Assembly: GCF_003391135.1 (NCBI RefSeq) | Contig: NZ_CP031455.1 | Span: 1,364,001-1,428,000 of the forward strand | Length of the DNA: 64,000 bases | Reading direction: 5' to 3' | Source: Streptoverticillium olivoreticuli subsp. olivoreticuli | Lineage (GTDB): Bacteria; Actinomycetota; Actinomycetes; Streptomycetales; Streptomycetaceae | Part shown: piece after piece, positions 27,926 through 35,126 of the stretch | How the letters are laid out: each line of letters starts with the position of its first letter | How positions within the stretch are numbered: the first letter of the stretch is position 1 | The notes under the pieces: generated by a model | Told to the model about the DNA's origin: nothing | The model's input: the letters and a program-made list of their open reading frames with translations, nothing else | Database searches by the model: none | Translations under genes and position numbers: made by a program

Positions 27926-29115
27926 GTGGTCCCCGCGCATGCGGGGGTGGTCCCGGCGGAACTCTGTCGGGCACTTACAACGAATCGTGGTCCCCGCGCA
28001 TGCGGGGGTGGTCCCCAGCGGGTCATCACCCCGCTGATCAGTGATTCGTGGTCCCCGCGCATGCGGGGGTGGTCCCTCATGGGACCCAAACCAACCCATG
28101 CCCATTCAGTGGTCCCCGCGCATGCGGGGGTGGTCCCTCCGCCCGTCAGGACTTCCTGTCGGACCCCATGTGGTCCCCGCGCATGCGGGGGTGGTCCCGT
28201 TTCTCGAAGCTGTGGGAAGAGGAGGGAGACGTGGTCCCCGCGCATGCGGGGGTGGTCCCGGGTCGGGCCGCAGTCCCGGCAAGGAGGGAAAGTGGTCCCC
28301 GCGCATGCGGGGGTGGTCCCACATCGAGCAGGACCCCATTCCCGGGACCTGAGTGGTCCCCGCGCATGCGGGGGTGGTCCCTGGATGTTGGGGTACGGGC
28401 TCTTGGCGGGGGTGTGGTCCCCGCGCATGCGGGGGTGGTCCCGTCCCCGCTACCTGGTAGGTGTCGTTCGTTGTGTGGTCCCCGCGCATGCGGGGGTGGT
28501 CCCTATGCCACACCGAAGAGCGGAATGCAATGGGGGTGGTCCCCGCGCATGCGGGGGTGGTCCCAGTGCCGACTGGCGGACCAGCGCCACAGCGGAGTGG
28601 TCCCCGCGCATGCGGGGGTGGTCCCAGGCCGTTCGAAGTGACCTGCTGAGTGATGTGGTGGTCCCCGCGCATGCGGGGGTGGTCCGCGGGTTGCCTGTGA
28701 GGGCGCGTTCGGTGAGGCGTGGTCCCCGCGCATGCGGGGGTGGTCCCCGGCGTAGACGCCCCCCCCCAGGTGGCCGTAGCGGTGGTCCCCGCGCATGCGG
28801 GGGTGGTCCCACCGCGAGCCGGACGGCCCCGTCGTCGAGGAGGTGGTCCCCGCGCATGCGGGGGTGGTCCCGATCGTGAGGCCATCAGCTGCCGCCTTCG
28901 TTGGTGGTCCCCGCGCATGCGGGGGTGGTCCCTACGTTGCGCAGTACGGCAGTTCCGTTGACCTGTGGTCCCCGCGCATGCGGGGGTGGTCCCTGTCCGG
29001 CGTGGTCTCGTACACCAGGTACACGGTGGTCCCCGCGCATGCGGGGGTGGTCCCGCGGCAAACGCCGTGGCCCGCGGGTTCGCGGTGTGGTCCCCGCGCA
29101 TGTGGAGGGGATGAG
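27926..29115 (+). CRISPR. Type I-E style CRISPR array, 20 repeats and 19 spacers
   Basis: Repeats of 29 bp begin at 27926 and recur every 61 bp. Each starts GTGGTCCCCGCGCATGCGGG and ends GGTGGTCCC, and the core CCCCGCGCATGCGGGG can fold into the short hairpin typical of type I-E. Eighteen spacers are 32 bp and one (28748-28781) is 34 bp with a run of nine C. The repeat at 28658 ends in G instead of C. The last repeat, at 29087, is degenerate after its first 16 bases, which marks the old end and places the leader at the left. No cas gene is present anywhere in the window. Several apparent open frames across the array are repeat artefacts. Confidence 0.97.
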
Positions 29116-29254
29116 CCTTCGACAATTCCGTCGCAGCATTCGGCTTTCACTCACCCCCAGCATCCGCAGGGGCGCCGGGAGCAGGGCTCGTGGAACAGCG
29201 TTCGATCGCCTGCAGTCGACGAGAGCCTCAAGTTCACGTGCGCTGCCCCGGATG

Positions 29255-29950
29255 GAGCGCCTGCAGGAATGGTGACGGGGTCCGTGGAGTGGAAACAGGT
29301 GCCGCGAGTGGCCAGAACGCGGTAGGTATTGAGTGCGCAGGTGAGGTAGTCGTCGGGGCCCACCTTTCTCATGGCCGGGTCGCGGCTTTCCTCCGGGTGC
29401 GCTTCCCAGCCTTCCGGGGTGCGGATCAGGTCAGGGCCGATGATCATCGCTCCGTAGTCGTACTCCAGGCCCTGGGCGGTGTAGATGCAGCCGATCTGTT
29501 CATGGCCTCCGTCGCCAGTCGCCCAGTACACGCGACCGGGAACACGGGGCGCGGAGGGTGAGGTCTGGTCGGCGCGGAGGTTCCACGGCCGTTCCCATAG
29601 AGACCTCCGGTGGAAGCGGCGGGTGGGCAAGGGCCTCCCACTGCCAGCAGAAGCCGGCCGTTGTGCGGGCACCGTTCCCGGCTTCGGTATGAGTGTTGAC
29701 CCAGGTACCCAGGGCGCAAGGGTGAGGAGCGACGGTGAGGTCGTAGTCGTTGCCGGTCCACGGCTCAGGGCTGTGTGTGCTGGAGAAGAGGGTGTCGACC
29801 CAGCACTGATCGGCCTGTGAGCCACTGCAACGGAATTGGGTGACCAGATCGATGTGCTGGAAGCCGGGTCCCACAGTTCGCGCAGAGTTGCGCTCTCTCC
29901 GGGGCTGATGATCTGGCGTTCGTCGTCGAGAACCGCTCGGCACAGGCATC
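29255..29950 (-). pseudogene. Remnant of a DUF2075 (Schlafen-like) helicase gene
   Basis: Three reading frames on the minus strand each hold pieces of one family in the right order: LDDERQIISPGESATLR, then HIDLVTQFRCSGSQADQCW and ARTTAGFCWQW, then RPWNLRAD, QIGCIYTAQGLEYDYGAMII and NTYRVLATRGT. These correspond to the C-terminal two-thirds of DUF2075 proteins. The Walker A region is missing, and frameshifts are needed near 29865 and 29600. Such proteins are often linked to MazG-like nucleotide pyrophosphohydrolases, and a MazG-like remnant is adjacent. It is clearly non-functional. Confidence 0.8.
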
Positions 29951-30144
29951 GAAGAAGCCCGGCTCCTGGATCCGCTGCGGAGATGGCCGACGTCTTCGCC
30001 TATCTGCTCCGGCTGGCCGACGTCCTGGACCTCGATCTCACCGAGGCCCTGAAAGAGAAGATCGAGATCAACCGCCGCCGCTACCCCACCCACCTGGCCC
30101 GTGGCCGCGCTGACAAATACACGGCTCTGGGGGAGAGTCGGTGA
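29945..30144 (+). pseudogene. Remnant of a MazG-like pyrophosphohydrolase gene
   Basis: The reading frame EMADVFAYLLRLADVLDLDL followed by TEALKEKIEINRRRYP is the C-terminal half of a MazG-like nucleoside triphosphate pyrophosphohydrolase, including part of the E-x-x-D metal motif. A preceding piece, EEARLLDPL, is in another frame, so a frameshift lies near 29975. The N-terminal half is absent. It abuts the DUF2075 remnant head to head, each lacking its N-terminal part, which points to a rearrangement or deletion at this junction. Confidence 0.7.
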
Positions 30145-30332
30145 AGATCTTTATGCAGCCGGCCAGCAGGGCCAGACGAATCGTCGCCGACCACCCCATG
30201 CCGCTTCAGCTCCTTCAGTCGCTCAGCACATAAACGACCACCTGGCCGGCAGGACCACCGGCTGGTGGGCTCCCAGCCGCGAGAAGCACTTCGCCTGGCA
30301 CCGCGCCCACACCTCCGGCAGCAAGCGCTACT
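30145..30332 (+). other. Gap with an unidentified coding fragment
   Basis: No intact gene is seen. A plus-strand stretch at about 30220-30345 encodes HINDHLAGRTTGWWAPSREK and the following KHFAWHRAHTSGSKRYF, which looks protein-like but has no start, no ribosome site and no family I recognise. It is probably another remnant of the decayed zone. Confidence 0.3.
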
Positions 30333-30803
30333 TCATGCAGCAGATCGCCCTACGGCCGCCCCCACCGATTTGGTCGGGGTAGGGATCAGCGGCACAGGCA
30401 TGACGACGGTGGCGAACACCACTTGGATCGTCGTCTGCACCCACAAGTAGATCGGCGTGTCCGCGGCCAAGAGCAGCCACTCCGGCAGCAGGAGCACCGC
30501 TGCCATGATCGCCCGAAACTTCCCCGGCTCCATCCGGTGTCGGGTGAGTCCAGCAGAGATGGCGATGATCAGCGTCGGAAGTCCGACCACCAAGCACATG
30601 AAGACTGCCATGTGGAGGTGTTCGAGGAAGGATTCCCAGAGCGGGAGACTCTCGAAGGAGTTGAACTTCGGCTCCAACGCCCTGGGCCCTACCAGCCCTA
30701 TGAACACCCAGCCCACAGCGAAGACGAACACGTATCCCAGGATGGCTCGGGCCAACCGCCACGCGACTACTCGTCCTGGCCAGGAGATGTAGGCATCGGA
30801 CAT
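30333..30803 (-). CDS. Small membrane protein of unknown function
   Basis: This is a 156-residue protein with four likely membrane segments, at about residues 18-38, 60-82, 95-115 and 118-140. The conserved-looking cytosolic or loop parts are FNSFESLPLWESFLEHLH and LTRHRMEPGKFRAIM. GAGGGG lies eight bases before the ATG, supporting the start. A broken paralogue lies immediately upstream on the same strand. The function is not known. Confidence 0.65.
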   Translation of the reverse strand: MSDAYISWPGRVVAWRLARAILGYVFVFAVGWVFIGLVGPRALEPKFNSFESLPLWESFLEHLHMAVFMCLVVGLPTLIIAISAGLTRHRMEPGKFRAIMAAVLLLPEWLLLAADTPIYLWVQTTIQVVFATVVMPVPLIPTPTKSVGAAVGRSAA

Positions 30804-30820
30804 TGTCAACAGCCCCTCGC

Positions 30821-31140
30821 TCAGCGTCCGTCGGTCCACGCTGGAGGTCGCCCGATGCCGACAGCGACCGGTGGCGGCAATAGCGGAACAGGCATAAGAG
30901 CCACGGCGAACACCACTTGCACGCCGATCTGGATGTACAGGATGAGCTGGGTGCCCACGAACAGCAGGGGCCACACCGGGAGCAGGAGCAGGCCCACCAT
31001 CAGCGCCCTGAACTCCCCTGAGCCCATTTTTCGCGAAGGAGTCCAGCGCTCAAGATGATGACGATGGATGGCAGTCCGATCATCACCAGCATGGTGAGGC
31101 CGGCGCCCGATGGCGCAATGCCCGTCAGCCCAGCATCGAT
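30821..31140 (-). pseudogene. Broken tandem copy of the small membrane protein
   Basis: The translation MGSGEFRALMVGLLLLPVWP followed by LLFVGTQLILYIQIGVQ closely parallels the C-terminal half of the intact neighbour (EPGKFRAIMAAVLLLPEW). The preceding part, MLVMIGLPSIVIILSAGLLR, is in a different frame; the shift lies near 31028 in a run of A. The first helix is missing and the 5' end runs into the monooxygenase gene. This is a tandem duplication with one decayed copy. Confidence 0.65.
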
Positions 31141-32261
31141 TGACGCTCGAGGTGTGGATCGAGAGACATCGCATTCTTCGCCCGATCGAGCGCCCCCTCA
31201 GGAGCCGCCCCGCCGGGGTTCTCGGTGGCGAGTGCCTGGTTGAGGGCGGCGAAGGGGCGCATGCGTTCCTCGTAGCGCGCGAACGCGGTGTGGTGGTCGC
31301 CGTCCGACCCGGCGAGCTCGTCGGCCAGTACGTACGCGCCGACCAGGGCCAGGCTGGTGCCCTGGCCGGACAGTGGGGACGGGCAGTGGGCCGCGTCGCC
31401 GATCAGTGTCGCCCGGCCGGTGGACCAGCGGTCCATGTGGATCTGCGCCATCGCGTCGAAGTAGAAGTCGGGGGCCGCCCACATGGCCTCCAGCAGCTTC
31501 GGGGTGTCGCCGCCCAGGTGGGCCATCCGGTCGGCGAGGAGCGACTTCTGCCGCTCGGTGTCGCGGTGGTCGTGGTCGATCGGGTCGGACATGAAGCCGA
31601 GGGTGGCCCTGAGCTCGGTGTTGTCGCGCGCCGGATAGACGCAGTAGGTCGCGGCGGTGTCCTGGAGCCACACCTGCCAGTCGTCGAGGCCCAGGAAGTT
31701 GTCGGTGGTGAAGACCGCCAGGTGGGAGCCGAGGTGCCGGATGAACTGCGCCTCCTCGCCGAAGGCCAGGTGCCGCACCTTGGAGTGCAGGCCGTCGGCG
31801 CCGACGACGAGGTCGAAGGTCCGGGGCCGGCCGTGCTCGAAGCGGGCGTGGACGCCGTCCCGGTCCTGTTCCAGGGCGGTCAGGGAGTCGCCGAAGAGGA
31901 ACTCGACGCCGTCGCCCAGGTGCCGGTGGAGCAGGTGCGTGAGGTCCTCGCGCAGCAGCTCGATGTCGTCGCTGTCGAGGCGGCCGCTGCTGTACGTCAT
32001 CTCGGTGGAGCGCCAGAGTTCGTTGCCTTCGCCGTCGAGCATCGACATTCCGCGCATCGTGGTGCGGACCTGCCGCGCCTCCGCCAGGAGGCCCATCCGG
32101 TCGAGGACGTCGAGCGCGACGCCGCGAACGTCGATCGCCTGGCCGCCCGGGCGGATTCCGGGGGCGCGTTCGAGCACGGTCGGCGCGAAGCCGTGGTGCC
32201 GCAGCCGGTGGGCGAGGGTGAGCCCGGCGACGCCGGCGCCGGAGATGAGAACGGTCTTCAC
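31125..32261 (-). CDS. TetX-like FAD-dependent monooxygenase
   Basis: This 378-residue class A flavin monooxygenase resembles tetracycline-destructase-like and other small-molecule hydroxylases. The FAD motif GAGVAGLTLAHRLRHHG starts at residue 8, the DG motif is VVGADGLHSKVR near residue 160 and the second FAD motif is LIGDAAHCPSPLSGQGTSLA near residue 290. The GTG has AAGGAG five bases upstream. It is divergent from a GntR-TetR fusion regulator, and two operator-like repeats lie directly before its start. A detoxification or drug-modifying role is inferred from this arrangement only. Confidence 0.8.
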   Translation of the reverse strand: MKTVLISGAGVAGLTLAHRLRHHGFAPTVLERAPGIRPGGQAIDVRGVALDVLDRMGLLAEARQVRTTMRGMSMLDGEGNELWRSTEMTYSSGRLDSDDIELLREDLTHLLHRHLGDGVEFLFGDSLTALEQDRDGVHARFEHGRPRTFDLVVGADGLHSKVRHLAFGEEAQFIRHLGSHLAVFTTDNFLGLDDWQVWLQDTAATYCVYPARDNTELRATLGFMSDPIDHDHRDTERQKSLLADRMAHLGGDTPKLLEAMWAAPDFYFDAMAQIHMDRWSTGRATLIGDAAHCPSPLSGQGTSLALVGAYVLADELAGSDGDHHTAFARYEERMRPFAALNQALATENPGGAAPEGALDRAKNAMSLDPHLERQSMLG

Positions 32262-32272
32262 GGGGACTCCTT

Positions 32273-32307
32273 CGTACGGTGTACGCCTTGAATGTACGAC
32301 GTACGCA
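32273..32307. promoter_or_regulatory. Paired operator-like inverted repeats
   Basis: CGTACGGTGTACG (32273-32285) is a perfect 5-3-5 inverted repeat. TGTACGACGTACGCA (32293-32307) repeats the GTACG-N2-GTACG pattern 8 bp later. Both lie 11-46 bp before the monooxygenase start and on the far side of the gap from the regulator start, so they are good candidates for binding by the divergent regulator. Confidence 0.5.
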
Positions 32308-32425
32308 CAGGCTGGTACAAGGGCTGTTTTCCGCTCTGCACTAGGCCAGATACGACTGATTCAGCCATCGCCCCTGCTAGCCTCTGCGCTAGTACAGCTC
32401 CAGGACAGGGAGAAAGAGACAGAAG

Positions 32426-33388
32426 ATGGCCGCGCACACCACCCCGCCCTACCTGCGCATCGCAGCCGAGATCCGGCGCCGCATCGTCGACGGCGAGCTG
32501 GCCCCCGGCGACCGGGTTCCCTCGACGCGCCGGATCGCCGAGGAATGGGACGTCGCACTGGCCACCGCCACGAAGGCGCTGACCACCCTGCGCCAGGAGG
32601 GGCTGGTGCGGGCGCAGGAGCGGGTGGGCACCGTGGTGGCGGGCCCGCAGCATCGCGCCGTACCGGCCCGTCCTCGTACAACCGCCGCCCCTGAGCGCGA
32701 GCTGACGCGTGAGCGCATCGTGCGCACCGCCATCGAGATCGCCGATACGGAAGGGCTGGCCGCACTGTCCATGCGGGGGGTCGCGGCACGCCTGGGCGCC
32801 GCGACCATGTCGCCTTACCGCTATGTGAACAGCAAGGACGACCTCGTGCTGCTGATGGCCGACACGGTGCTCGGCCGGCTGCCCCGCCCTTCCCGGGCCC
32901 CCGCCGCCTGGAGGGCCCGGCTGGAGCTGGGTGCCCGGTCGCTCTGGGCGGTGCACCGCGCGCATCCCTGGCTGGCGCACATCGGCCCGCTCACCCGCCC
33001 GTTGATGCTGCCCAACTTGATGACCTATTCGGAGCTGATGCTGAGCGCGCTCGACGGGCACGGCCTCGACCCGACGACCATGCTCAATCTGAACGTCCTC
33101 CTCTACAGCCACGTCCAGGGGCTCGCCGTGCAGTTGGAGCGCGAAGCCCAGGCCCAGAGCGTCACGGGGCTGTCCGAGGACCAGTGGATGGACACCCAGA
33201 CACCCGCTCTCGCGGCACTCGCCGCGTCCGGCGACTACCCGACGTTCGCCCGGGTCATCACCGCGCTCACGGAGACCGGCTACGACCTGCACCTCGACGA
33301 GCTCTTCGAGATCGGCCTCACGTCGATGCTCGACGGCATGGCCGTCCTCATCGAGGGCCGCCGCGCGCAGCGTTCGCAAGACATCTAG
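32426..33388 (+). CDS. GntR-TetR fusion transcriptional regulator
   Basis: This 320-residue protein has two DNA-binding domains. Residues 8-72 form a GntR winged helix (RRIVDGELAPGDRVPSTRRI and GLVRAQERVGTVV). Residues 93-145 form a TetR helix-turn-helix (LSMRGVAARLGAATMSPYRY). The rest is a TetR-type ligand-binding domain. The architecture is known in actinobacteria. It is divergent from the flavin monooxygenase and likely represses it until a ligand binds. The ATG at 32426 has only a weak, purine-rich upstream region. Confidence 0.85.
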   Translation: MAAHTTPPYLRIAAEIRRRIVDGELAPGDRVPSTRRIAEEWDVALATATKALTTLRQEGLVRAQERVGTVVAGPQHRAVPARPRTTAAPERELTRERIVRTAIEIADTEGLAALSMRGVAARLGAATMSPYRYVNSKDDLVLLMADTVLGRLPRPSRAPAAWRARLELGARSLWAVHRAHPWLAHIGPLTRPLMLPNLMTYSELMLSALDGHGLDPTTMLNLNVLLYSHVQGLAVQLEREAQAQSVTGLSEDQWMDTQTPALAALAASGDYPTFARVITALTETGYDLHLDELFEIGLTSMLDGMAVLIEGRRAQRSQDI

Positions 33389-33503
33389 ACATGGCTGAAA
33401 TTCTTTGATCCCGCCGTAAATTGAGCATCGACGAGTGGTTGTTGTCACTGCCATCATGGGCGGCTGATCCTTGCCGATCACCCCCGACAGACAGGAATCA
33501 CCC

Positions 33504-34355
33504 ATGCTCAGACGGTTGTGCACGTTCGTCGCGACCCTGGCGGTCATCTGGACCATGGCCGTGGGCACCGCCACCGCCCAGGCCGAGCCGGGGAAGCGCG
33601 TCTACAACGCCATGCAGATCGTCTTCAGCCCGTCCGCGCCGGACGCCTTCTGCACGATCGGCGCGGTGGGTGGCGACAAGTACGGGCGCAAGATAGCCAT
33701 ATCGGCGGGCCACTGCGTCAACGCCCCGGGCTACGCGGACCGTGACATCCGCGAAGACATCATCCCCGTCTACCACCGGCAGGATCTCGCGTTCGGTCCG
33801 ATCGGGTACGTGCGGTACTTCAAGGACCGCGAGGGGTCGATGACGGGTCACCCGACCAAGGACTACATGATCATCGAGCTGGTGGCGGGGGTGACGCCCT
33901 CCTCACAGGGGCCGCTCCTGAAGCAGACCGGTGAGCTGGAGGTTCCCGGAGGGCGCGTCAGCCCGAACGCCCTCAGCCCCGCGCTCGACAACGAGCGTCT
34001 GCTCGGCGCCGACTGGTTCAACAACAACGAGCTCGTCGTGTCGGGTCAGCTCGGCATATGGTACGGGCGCGTCACGAACAACAAGGACGGCATCTACCAG
34101 TCCCACGCGCAGCACAAGGCCGGCGACTCGGGCGGGCCGGCCATCTGGCACGTGCCGGGCAGCGAGTACCCCTCCCAGGCCAACGGCTTCCATGCCTCGG
34201 GCCCCTGGGCCGGCATCACCAAGGCGATCGTCCTCGGGATTCCGCCGTACGTGTACACCAGCTCGGCGAACATCCTCGCCGACCTGCGCGCCCGGGACGC
34301 CGCCGACCCCGCCGGCGTCTACGGCGCGGGCTTCAAGGTGACCACCAACCCGTGA
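33504..34355 (+). CDS. Secreted trypsin-like serine protease
   Basis: This is a 283-residue S1-fold protein. A signal peptide of about 27 residues ends near TATAQA. The triad is visible as His in ISAGHCV, Asp in KDYMIIEL and Ser in AGDSGGPA. It is longer than small streptogrisins and lacks an obvious pro-region, so it may be directly active or have a special substrate. AGGA lies nine bases before the ATG. It is monocistronic and convergent with the DUF4232 gene. Confidence 0.82.
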   Translation: MLRRLCTFVATLAVIWTMAVGTATAQAEPGKRVYNAMQIVFSPSAPDAFCTIGAVGGDKYGRKIAISAGHCVNAPGYADRDIREDIIPVYHRQDLAFGPIGYVRYFKDREGSMTGHPTKDYMIIELVAGVTPSSQGPLLKQTGELEVPGGRVSPNALSPALDNERLLGADWFNNNELVVSGQLGIWYGRVTNNKDGIYQSHAQHKAGDSGGPAIWHVPGSEYPSQANGFHASGPWAGITKAIVLGIPPYVYTSSANILADLRARDAADPAGVYGAGFKVTTNP

Positions 34356-34408
34356 CTACCATCCCCTGAGCCGCTCCGCCCCGGGACGCGCTCGGGCCGC
34401 CGGGTGCG

Positions 34409-34945
34409 TCACTCGCGTACGGGCACGGTGTTCGCCACCGCCGTGACGTGGAGTTCGCCGTTGTCGACGAGGTCGCCGAGCTCGATGGTGCGGTAGGTCG
34501 TGGCCGCCGGCGGGGTCACCCGCAGATAGGCCGCCTGGCGCGCCGCGCTGCCGGAGTGGGTCCAGGCGACGACGGCCTGGGCCGTGCCGCCGGGTCGGAC
34601 GCGTACGACCTTGTTGCCCGGGTCGTCGGCGTACCAGGTGTTGCCCCGGATCGCGTGCGCGGACAGCTCCTCGTGCCGCGCGTTCTCCAGTCCCAGGCCC
34701 GGGTATCCCCGCAGGGCGCACTCCCGGCCGCCGGTGTTCCTGAACTCCAGCGTGCCCCCTGCATGGTTCATCCCGCCGCCGAGGCGGTTGTGGAACGAGA
34801 CGCTCAGATCCGCGGCCGCGCAGGTCGCGAGCCCGGCCGCGGCCGTCGGCGCCTCCTGGGCGACGGCTCCGGTGGTGAGCCCGGCGCTCAGCACGACGGC
34901 GGCGGCTCCGGCGAGGGCGAGTTTCGCGTTCATGCGGGGTATCAC
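34409..34945 (-). CDS. Exported DUF4232 protein
   Basis: This 178-residue protein has an N-terminal signal peptide of about 30 residues ending near GAVAQ. It is followed by a DUF4232 domain, recognisable by LEFRNTGGRECALRGYPGLG and its two cysteines (TCAAADL and ECAL). DUF4232 domains are common in actinobacterial secreted and lipoproteins and have no known activity. The GTG at 34945 is chosen because AAGGAG lies six bases upstream; the ATG four codons later is too far from that site. Confidence 0.8.
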   Translation of the reverse strand: MIPRMNAKLALAGAAAVVLSAGLTTGAVAQEAPTAAAGLATCAAADLSVSFHNRLGGGMNHAGGTLEFRNTGGRECALRGYPGLGLENARHEELSAHAIRGNTWYADDPGNKVVRVRPGGTAQAVVAWTHSGSAARQAAYLRVTPPAATTYRTIELGDLVDNGELHVTAVANTVPVRE

Positions 34946-35006
34946 TGTGCGCTCCTTCGTACGGGTGCGGTGCGACCTGATCAAGGTCACGGGCCGCCTA
35001 CCCCTC

Positions 35007-35026
35007 GGGCGTTCGCTCGAACACCC
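35007..35026. promoter_or_regulatory. 20-bp inverted repeat upstream of the DUF4232 gene
   Basis: GGGCGTTCGCTCGAACACCC is an inverted repeat with 9-bp arms, one mismatch and a 2-bp centre, about 60 bp before the DUF4232 start. It could be an operator or promoter element. No regulator is encoded beside it. Confidence 0.4.
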
Positions 35027-35082
35027 GGGGGGCGAGAACCGGCCACGCGCGTCCGCGCTCGACGCGGTGGCTTCCGCCGCTC

Positions 35083-35117
35083 CCGGCAGGGCTCGCCCCC
35101 CGCGCGAGCCCTGCCGG
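35083..35117 (-). terminator. Terminator hairpin after the HelD-type gene
   Basis: A perfect 13-bp stem (CCGGCAGGGCTCG at 35083-35095 with 35105-35117) and a 9-base loop lies 10 bp after the stop of the HelD-type gene. It has no U tract, as is usual for Streptomyces terminators. Confidence 0.75.
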
Positions 35118-35126
35118 TCGGTGCGG

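Noticed and set aside
27926..29125. Long open frames on both strands with repeated RACGGGP, HARGP or MRGDH patterns
   Set aside because: They are translations of the CRISPR repeats; the 61-bp period and 29-bp repeats explain them fully.
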